DNA from: CAJWKT01 sp964465375
GTDB lineage: Bacteria; Pseudomonadota; Gammaproteobacteria; Steroidobacterales; Rariloculaceae
Assembly: GCA_964465375.1 (NCBI GenBank)
Contig: CAYXIJ010000033.1
Span: 1-19,479, forward strand
Direction: 5' to 3'
Length of the DNA stretch: 19,479 bases
Positions 14,806 through 19,479 of the stretch are shown here, one piece after another. The position numbers and the translations under genes were made by a program. The first letter of the stretch is position 1; each line of letters starts with the position of its first letter. The notes beneath the pieces were generated by a model. That model ran no database searches and had not been told where the DNA came from. It worked only from the letters and a program-made list of their open reading frames with translations.

Positions 14806-15794
14806 AAAAACGGGGTCGTGGCATGGCCTGCATGTGGTACCCAATCGGATTTACGGTCGCGGCGAATCCCAGCGCCGCCACCGTCAAGGTAAATACTGAT
14901 GGTACGGCCACTCTTCTAACAGGCACCGTGGAGACCGGCCAGGGAGCGCTTACCGTTTTAGGCCAGATAGCTGCGGAAACACTAGGGATAGCCACTGACG
15001 ATGTGCATGTTGTTTCCGCAGATACCGATGCGACACCGATGGACACTGGGGCGATCGCGAGCCGGACAACCTACGTCACGGGAAATGCAATCATCAAAGC
15101 GGCTGAACAGGCCCGGGAGATCCTTTTCGAGGCTGCTGCACCAATGCTTAGTGTCAAGCCGGAACAGCTTGAAGCTCGCGACAGGAAAATTCAGGTAATA
15201 GGATTTCCGCAACAATACAAAACGATCGGAGAAGTAGCCCACCATAGTGAAATCGTAATCGGCCGTCCCGCTATCGGAAGTGGTTCCTACAACCCGCCCA
15301 CGGTGGAAATGGACCCAGAAACAGGCCAGGGGAAACCATTCAGCACTTACGTTTACGCAACCCAAATTGCCGATGTGGAAGTGGATGATGAAACTGGAGA
15401 AGTAGAAGTCCTACGCATTGTCGCCACCCACGATTGCGGTACTCCTATCAACCCAATGCTGGTGGAAGGTCAAATTCAGGGCGGTATTTCGATGGGTATT
15501 GGCTTCGCACTGCAGGAGGAGATCCTATTCAAGGATGGCAAACAGGTGAATCCAAATTTGACTAACTACATTATGCCAACCAGTTTAGATATGCCCGAGC
15601 TCGAAGTGGAGATGGTTGATAACTATGATCCTACAGGACCCTTCGGAGCAAAAGGTGCCGGTGAGCCCACGGCGGTACCCACCGCAGCGGCGATTATGAA
15701 CGCAATCTACGACGCGGTCGGTGTCCGGATCACCTCTCTGCCAGCAACTTCTGAAAAAGTTCTTAGCGCTATTTTAGAGCAGAAGGCTGCGTAA
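14802..15794 (+). CDS. molybdenum hydroxylase Mo-subunit, C-terminal half
   Basis: The 330-residue (~35 kDa) protein is the second part of the molybdopterin subunit. It carries the cofactor-binding TVETGQGALT (42-51), the DTDATPMDTGAIASR stretch, and the loop GAKGAGEP at 282-289. E288 in that loop is the expected catalytic base (Glu1261 in bovine XDH). The ATG overlaps the stop of the first half as ATGA, and the two frames differ by -1. Both halves are complete at the junction: one ends at FGWKESTK and the other begins MKKRGRGMACMWYP, so nothing is missing compared with fused homologues. This fits a true two-subunit arrangement, as in Eubacterium barkeri nicotinate dehydrogenase (NdhL, NdhM). 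A recent frameshift or sequencing indel is the alternative. Confidence 0.88.
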   Translation: MKKRGRGMACMWYPIGFTVAANPSAATVKVNTDGTATLLTGTVETGQGALTVLGQIAAETLGIATDDVHVVSADTDATPMDTGAIASRTTYVTGNAIIKAAEQAREILFEAAAPMLSVKPEQLEARDRKIQVIGFPQQYKTIGEVAHHSEIVIGRPAIGSGSYNPPTVEMDPETGQGKPFSTYVYATQIADVEVDDETGEVEVLRIVATHDCGTPINPMLVEGQIQGGISMGIGFALQEEILFKDGKQVNPNLTNYIMPTSLDMPELEVEMVDNYDPTGPFGAKGAGEPTAVPTAAAIMNAIYDAVGVRITSLPATSEKVLSAILEQKAA

Positions 15795-15806
15795 AAAGCA
15801 ACCGGT

Positions 15807-15836
15807 CGCTCGGTGCACTGCACCTCTAAGCGAGCG
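15807..15836 (+). terminator. strong hairpin after the Mo-hydroxylase genes
   Basis: The outer arms CGCTCG (15807-15812) and CGAGCG (15831-15836) pair perfectly. Inside, GGTGC/GCACC arms (15812-15824) form a second stem, leaving a 6-7 nt bulge. Only three T residues follow, so it is a weak intrinsic terminator at best. It may be an mRNA stability or processing element between the oxidase genes and DUF1330. Confidence 0.45.
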
Positions 15837-15856
15837 TTTAACCTAGGAGAAAAGAC

Positions 15857-16162
15857 ATGGCTGCCTATTGGATTGCACGGGGAAACATCAACGATCCAGT
15901 TGAATACAAAAAATATACTGATCCGCTGCCAGAAGTATTTTCCAAGTTCGGCGGGAAAATTTTGGCCCGCGGGGGGCATTACCAAACCCTAGAGGGGCCC
16001 GAGAAATTCGCGCGCTATGTCATCATAGAATTCCCCTCACTGGAACAGGCTAGGGCATGCTACGAATCCCCCGACTATCAGAACCCAAGACAATTTCGAT
16101 TGAACGGGGCTGGTGAGGTAGAAATCTCCATCGTCGAGAGTATAGACACCCCTGCAACGTGA
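15857..16162 (+). CDS. DUF1330 family protein
   Basis: The 101-residue protein has the DUF1330 pattern: AAYWIARGNINDPVEYKKY at the start, GGKILARGGHYQTLEG in the middle, VIIEFPSLEQARACYESPDYQ later. The fold is a dimeric alpha/beta barrel related to small monooxygenase-like and isomerase-like proteins; the function is not known. A strong TAGGAGA Shine-Dalgarno precedes the ATG. The stop overlaps the next gene's GTG start (GTGA), so it is coupled to the oxidoreductase. Its place just after the Mo hydroxylase suggests that it handles a product or intermediate of the same pathway, by context only. Confidence 0.85.
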   Translation: MAAYWIARGNINDPVEYKKYTDPLPEVFSKFGGKILARGGHYQTLEGPEKFARYVIIEFPSLEQARACYESPDYQNPRQFRLNGAGEVEISIVESIDTPAT

Positions 16163-17187
16163 CTAACAAGCCAGTCTGCGCAGCTATCGTTGGCCTCGGA
16201 TGGTGGGGCCGGCGCATTTTCGACAGCATTCACGGCTTGAGCAAGAAAATTACCATCACTAGGGTTATTGATCTCCGCGCTGAAACACTGGAAGAAATAG
16301 CGGCGGGAAAAAACCTAGGAGTCTCCTCCAGGTTAGAGGATGCACTAGAAGATAAAACCGTGCAGGCAATGATTTTAGCGACGCCCCATTCACTGCACGA
16401 AAAACAAATCATCCTTTGTGCGGCTGCCGGCAAGCATGTGTTTGTAGAAAAGCCATTGGCGCTTAGTGCCGAGGGCGCTGAACGTGCCATACGGGCTTGT
16501 GAGGCAGCTGAGGTGATTCTGGGGGTGGGACACATGCGTCGATTCGAGCCTGCGATACAAGAAATAAAACGCCTAATAGAGGCCAGCGAACTAGGCACGA
16601 TCATGCACGTTGAAGCCAACTTTAGCCACGACATCTTATCGGGAATTGCGTCCGACAACTGGCGCAATTCAAACAATGAATCACCCATTCCAGTACTAAG
16701 TTCGATGGGCATCCATTTAACCGACATTTTTATCCATCTATTCGGGCCTATAAAAGAAGTTTTTGCTCAATCCACGAGTCGACTCGGCGCTCGTGTTTCG
16801 GGGGATGTGATCTCTGTTCAGCTGATCTTTGAGAGCGGCCTCACTGCCTATCTAAATGCCATCATGTCGACACCCCTATTCGTTAGATTTCACGTCTTCG
16901 GATCAAAAGCTTGGGTGGAGACGCGGTCCGATACGCACCCTGGGCAGGACGGAATCACCGAATTGAAAGTAAGCACTTCCGACAAACCAGTTCGGGCAAA
17001 GGAATTCCAAAATATTGATACTGTAAGGGCCAATCTTGAAGCATTTGCAGACGAAATTACTAGCCAAGGCCATTATCCATTTTTAAGGGAAGAGAAAATC
17101 GAAAATATTGCCGTGATGGAGGCTATCATTGATTCAGCAACGCGAAACACGCCGGTACTCGTTCAACACATCGGGAACTGGCCTTAA
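16159..17187 (+). CDS. Gfo/Idh/MocA family oxidoreductase
   Basis: The 342-residue NAD(P)-dependent oxidoreductase has a Rossmann motif GLGWWGRR at 12-19, an Asp (D38, VIDLR) that suggests preference for NAD over NADP, and the family EKP motif at 97-99 (HVFVEKPLAL). The C-terminal alpha/beta domain contains MGIHLTD at 183-189, where H186 is the likely catalytic His. The family acts on sugars, inositols and varied hydroxy or keto compounds, so the substrate is open. The start is GTG, overlapping the DUF1330 stop by 4 nt. An in-frame ATG start is not available nearby. It may oxidise or reduce an intermediate downstream of the molybdenum hydroxylase. Confidence 0.9.
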   Translation: MTNKPVCAAIVGLGWWGRRIFDSIHGLSKKITITRVIDLRAETLEEIAAGKNLGVSSRLEDALEDKTVQAMILATPHSLHEKQIILCAAAGKHVFVEKPLALSAEGAERAIRACEAAEVILGVGHMRRFEPAIQEIKRLIEASELGTIMHVEANFSHDILSGIASDNWRNSNNESPIPVLSSMGIHLTDIFIHLFGPIKEVFAQSTSRLGARVSGDVISVQLIFESGLTAYLNAIMSTPLFVRFHVFGSKAWVETRSDTHPGQDGITELKVSTSDKPVRAKEFQNIDTVRANLEAFADEITSQGHYPFLREEKIENIAVMEAIIDSATRNTPVLVQHIGNWP

Positions 17188-17235
17188 AATAACTTGCCTG
17201 CAAGGGTTAATTTCCTGAATACCTTGAGATGCTAG

Positions 17236-18027
17236 ATGTTTACATTACCTGACATCCGAAAGTTGATTGCTGTAGCCCTTCTACTTCTCGCTTTCGGACT
17301 TATAGGTTGGGCACAACTGAATTCGGCCCGGGATCCGGATCGGTGGCAGGGTGAAGTAGTTGCCACTTATCCTCACGACCCCTCAGCTTTTACTCAGGGC
17401 CTGACCATCAATCAAGGAAAACTATACGAAAGTACCGGGCAATACGGTAATTCCTCCTTGAGAAGAGTTCAGCTTGAGAGCGGCCGTATCGAAAAAATTT
17501 TGGCACTTAGCGAGAACCATTTCGGCGAAGGAATTACGGTCTTCGACGAACAACTCTATCAGCTGACCTGGCGAAGTCGCATCGGATTTGTTTATGACCT
17601 CGAAACCTTCGATGTAGTTAATACATTTCGATTCAGCGGAGAGGGCTGGGGTATAACCAACGACAACCGACATCTGATCATCAGTGATGGCTCTTCATCG
17701 GTTCGTTTTTTGGATCCAGAGACTTTCAGTGTTGTCAAACGCATTAGTGTTAGAGAGAACAATCTACCGGTCACCCAACTCAACGAACTTGAATACGTTG
17801 ACGGTGAGATATGGGCCAATATCTGGCATGAAGATCGAATAGCGAGAATCTCGCCACGGACTGGGGAAATTCTCGGGTGGGTAGATCTCAGCGATCTATA
17901 CCCGCGCTCTTCTCGAGGGAGTGAAGATGTCATGAACGGCATTGCATTCGACCAGGAAGCGCGGCGTTTGTTTGTCACAGTAAAGAATTGGCCATCTCTT
18001 TTTGAGATTAAGATTACCCAACTCTAA
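17236..18027 (+). CDS. glutaminyl-peptide cyclotransferase (beta-propeller type)
   Basis: The 263-residue protein has an N-terminal membrane anchor or signal (~9-27) and a plant/bacterial-type glutamine cyclotransferase domain. The family opening YPHDPSAFTQGL is at ~45-56, followed by GEGITVFDEQLYQLTW, GEGWGITND and the terminal block VMNGIAFDQEARRLFVT. It converts N-terminal Gln of peptides to pyroglutamate, here presumably in the periplasm. It forms a five-bladed propeller in known members, and the length agrees. The Shine-Dalgarno is weak. It lies 48 nt after the Gfo/Idh gene and may or may not share its transcript; no functional link to it is apparent. Confidence 0.9.
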   Translation: MFTLPDIRKLIAVALLLLAFGLIGWAQLNSARDPDRWQGEVVATYPHDPSAFTQGLTINQGKLYESTGQYGNSSLRRVQLESGRIEKILALSENHFGEGITVFDEQLYQLTWRSRIGFVYDLETFDVVNTFRFSGEGWGITNDNRHLIISDGSSSVRFLDPETFSVVKRISVRENNLPVTQLNELEYVDGEIWANIWHEDRIARISPRTGEILGWVDLSDLYPRSSRGSEDVMNGIAFDQEARRLFVTVKNWPSLFEIKITQL

Positions 18028-18063
18028 ACACATATAAGAAGAAGCATTGGGAGTGAGCAAAAG

Positions 18064-18594
18064 ATGAAAAATCTTTGTCAAAAAACTTTAGCGCTATTAA
18101 TAATTGTGTTGGGGATACCCAACCTGACACATTCGCAAACAACGGAAAACAATTCATCGCGCGTAAGTCCAAACGAATCTGAACAGAACAAACAGTTACT
18201 TTTGGATTTTTTTGAATTTACGGGCACTCGGAAGGAGCGCGCAGAACGTTTCCTTTCCAACAACTATATCCAGCACAATCCTCGCTTTCTGCGGATGAAT
18301 GAGATCACCGGTGCATCGGGCCGACAAGCCTGGCTGGAAGCCATTGATGAAGCTCAGCAACGTGGTATTAGCCTTGTTGAGCTCGGCGGCATTCAGCTCC
18401 GCAATCCCATAATTCTTATGGCAGAAGACGATCTAGTAACCGCAATATACCGAGGCACCCTGCCAGACCCAGATAATCCTGCTAATACCTACGAAGCATT
18501 TGCATTCGAAGCTTTTCGGGTAGAGGACGGTAAATTCACCGAGCACTGGGACCAGGTGACACTCATTGAGGGATGGATGAGCCCGAGCAACTAA
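18064..18594 (+). CDS. exported SnoaL-like (NTF2-fold) protein
   Basis: The 176-residue protein has a signal peptide (hydrophobic ~8-20, cleavage probably after HSQ or nearby) and a SnoaL/NTF2-like cone domain. Its pattern includes NKQLLLDFFEF near the start, the motif NNYIQHNPRF, and FEAFRVEDGKFTEHWD near the end. The family covers polyketide cyclases, isomerases and many proteins with no known reaction; the HN and EHWD motifs are typical of bacterial predicted SnoaL-like aldol-condensation proteins. Export to the periplasm is inferred from the leader. It is 36 nt after the cyclotransferase with a GGGAG Shine-Dalgarno, so the two may be co-transcribed. The stop is 3 nt from the convergent DUF6152 stop. 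Confidence 0.82.
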   Translation: MKNLCQKTLALLIIVLGIPNLTHSQTTENNSSRVSPNESEQNKQLLLDFFEFTGTRKERAERFLSNNYIQHNPRFLRMNEITGASGRQAWLEAIDEAQQRGISLVELGGIQLRNPIILMAEDDLVTAIYRGTLPDPDNPANTYEAFAFEAFRVEDGKFTEHWDQVTLIEGWMSPSN

Positions 18595-18597
18595 CCC

Positions 18598-19080
18598 CTA
18601 AAGGGCAGCACCCGCCGCTTCAGCCTCGGCTTTCGATATAAAACCTTGCTCAAGCCACCCCTTCCATCGAGCGATAGTTTCCTCATCGCCAGCACACCCA
18701 CCATCACTAGGATTTATAAACGAACCATCGCCTAACTGCGCCCATCCGAGGTGTCCGCCAGGGCGTCCATCTTTCAACGGACAATACATAAAAGTGATTC
18801 GATCACCAGGCTGAAAGGTATCACCTGTAATTCTTTTGCTGAGAAGAGAGATAGGAGCAGATCCCTCAAAACTCCACAACGTTGTAGTGCCATCCTCATT
18901 TTCGACATCCAAATACAACCACGAGTGAGGATTATTGAATGACCACTGAGTGACAGTGCCCGTCATAAGACGCTCGATGTTAGGATCCACCGCGATAAAG
19001 GAATGGTGGGCTTGCGATAACTGCAACAAACAAAAACCCACTCCTGCGGTAACCAAGAATCTGACCAGAATTTTTCCCAT
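18598..19080 (-). CDS. exported DUF6152 family protein
   Basis: The 160-residue protein has a signal peptide ending LLQLSQA, so the mature chain would begin HHSF. That His-His opening is the DUF6152 hallmark. Next come LTGTVTQW-like MTGTVTQWSF, NNPHSWLYLDVENEDG, and PGDRITFMYCPLKDGRPGGHLGW, all typical of the family. Function is unknown; a metal or copper role has been suggested only by the N-terminal His and remains unproven. The C-terminus holds a helical, Ala-rich segment (KAEAEAAGAAL) beyond the usual core. It follows an unrecognised gene by 39 nt on the same strand, with which DUF6152 genes are often paired. Confidence 0.83.
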   Translation of the reverse strand: MGKILVRFLVTAGVGFCLLQLSQAHHSFIAVDPNIERLMTGTVTQWSFNNPHSWLYLDVENEDGTTTLWSFEGSAPISLLSKRITGDTFQPGDRITFMYCPLKDGRPGGHLGWAQLGDGSFINPSDGGCAGDEETIARWKGWLEQGFISKAEAEAAGAAL

Positions 19081-19119
19081 GTGCTTACTCGCTCGATATA
19101 GAATTTGCAGCTCAACCTT

Positions 19120-19479
19120 TTAATTTTCTAAGCCTGTCTCATAAACCGGATCCCGAGACTGGCCCGGAAGATGAGGAAACAAGGTTACACCTCGTGCATC
19201 CTTATATCCTGGTTCACCTGGAAGAAGAAAATTTGACCCCCCATCAGCCGTTAGATAAGAATTGCTGCTGGTCTCACATTCCCATTGGCGAATCCGGGAA
19301 CCAATCTCCATTAATACCGTTGCAGGCTTATAAGCATAAACGGCATGAATTGGCTCAATCAAAGAGTGTTCATCATAAAATGTAACTTGGACCTCAAGCC
19401 TTTGTGATCCATCTTCAAAAATTTTCATTTCCCACACTTCGACCGATTCAAATTGATTGCTGGTTAACGGCAAACCGCG
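19120..19479 (-). CDS. hypothetical protein, C-terminal fragment (cut by window end)
   Basis: The frame is open to the window end, so the true start lies outside; a TTG at 19473 is not a convincing start. The visible ~119 residues (SNQFESVEVWEMKIF, LEVQVTFYDEHSLIEP, RIRQWECETSSNSYL) have the beta-strand alternation of an extracytoplasmic domain. They resemble the tail of unnamed exported proteins found next to DUF6152 in environmental proteobacteria; I do not recognise a named family. One operon with the DUF6152 gene is likely from the 39-nt spacing. Confidence 0.6.
   Translation of the reverse strand, partial: RGLPLTSNQFESVEVWEMKIFEDGSQRLEVQVTFYDEHSLIEPIHAVYAYKPATVLMEIGSRIRQWECETSSNSYLTADGGSNFLLPGEPGYKDARGVTLFPHLPGQSRDPVYETGLEN

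Noticed and set aside
13372..15794. Aerobic CO dehydrogenase (CoxMSL)
   Set aside because: The M-S-L order fits, but the large subunit has MRGFGAPQ instead of the CO-specific AYRCSFR loop and is split in two.
18585..18612. Bidirectional terminator between the SnoaL and DUF6152 stops
   Set aside because: The CCCT/AGGG pairing gives only a 3-4 bp stem with a tiny loop, which is too weak to call.

Overview
The window looks like a chromosomal segment of a Gram-negative, moderate-GC bacterium, most likely a marine- or soil-type gammaproteobacterium. The evidence is an OmpA-family envelope protein, a moxR-DUF58-DUF4381-batA-batBC-batD cluster in the proteobacterial order, a GloA-type glyoxalase I and several signal-peptide proteins. 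The taxonomy is an inference from gene content; there is no rRNA or tRNA here to confirm it. No CRISPR array, IS element or tRNA was seen.

Left part (1-8030). The 3' end of an OmpA-family gene, interrupted by an in-frame TAG, is followed by glyoxalase I on the plus strand. A tightly packed minus-strand operon runs leftward from a candidate sigma70 promoter near 8010: moxR, a DUF58 protein, a DUF4381 protein, batA, a batB-batC fusion and batD. Successive genes overlap by 1-8 nt or are 3 nt apart, so they are very probably co-transcribed and translationally coupled. By family knowledge, a MoxR AAA+ ATPase works with membrane VWA proteins in envelope protein maturation or stress tolerance.

Middle part (8188-9960). 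A minus-strand operon encodes a cobalt-type nitrile hydratase: alpha subunit (CTLCSC metal site), beta subunit and the small accessory protein, with 4-nt overlap between alpha and beta. It converts nitriles to amides. No amidase is visible nearby. A pyrimidine-rich tract flanked by imperfect direct repeats lies at its 3' end.

Right-middle part (9960-17190). Divergent from the nitrile hydratase is a plus-strand block: a two-helix small membrane protein, a sodium:solute symporter of distinctly higher GC, and a molybdenum hydroxylase of the xanthine dehydrogenase superfamily (FAD subunit, 2Fe-2S subunit, Mo subunit). DUF1330 and Gfo/Idh/MocA proteins follow. The most notable feature is that the Mo-binding subunit is encoded as two genes joined by an ATGA overlap. 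The first half carries the glycine-rich loop and RGFG motif; the second carries the catalytic Glu. Its active-site residues also differ from xanthine dehydrogenase at several positions. Uptake by the symporter, hydroxylation by the split enzyme and further redox steps by the Gfo/Idh/MocA protein would make a plausible catabolic pathway of unknown substrate, possibly an N-heterocycle.

Right end (17236-19479). A membrane-anchored glutaminyl-peptide cyclotransferase and an exported SnoaL-like protein lie on the plus strand. Convergent with them is a minus-strand pair: an exported DUF6152 protein and the C-terminal part of an unrecognised protein cut by the window edge.
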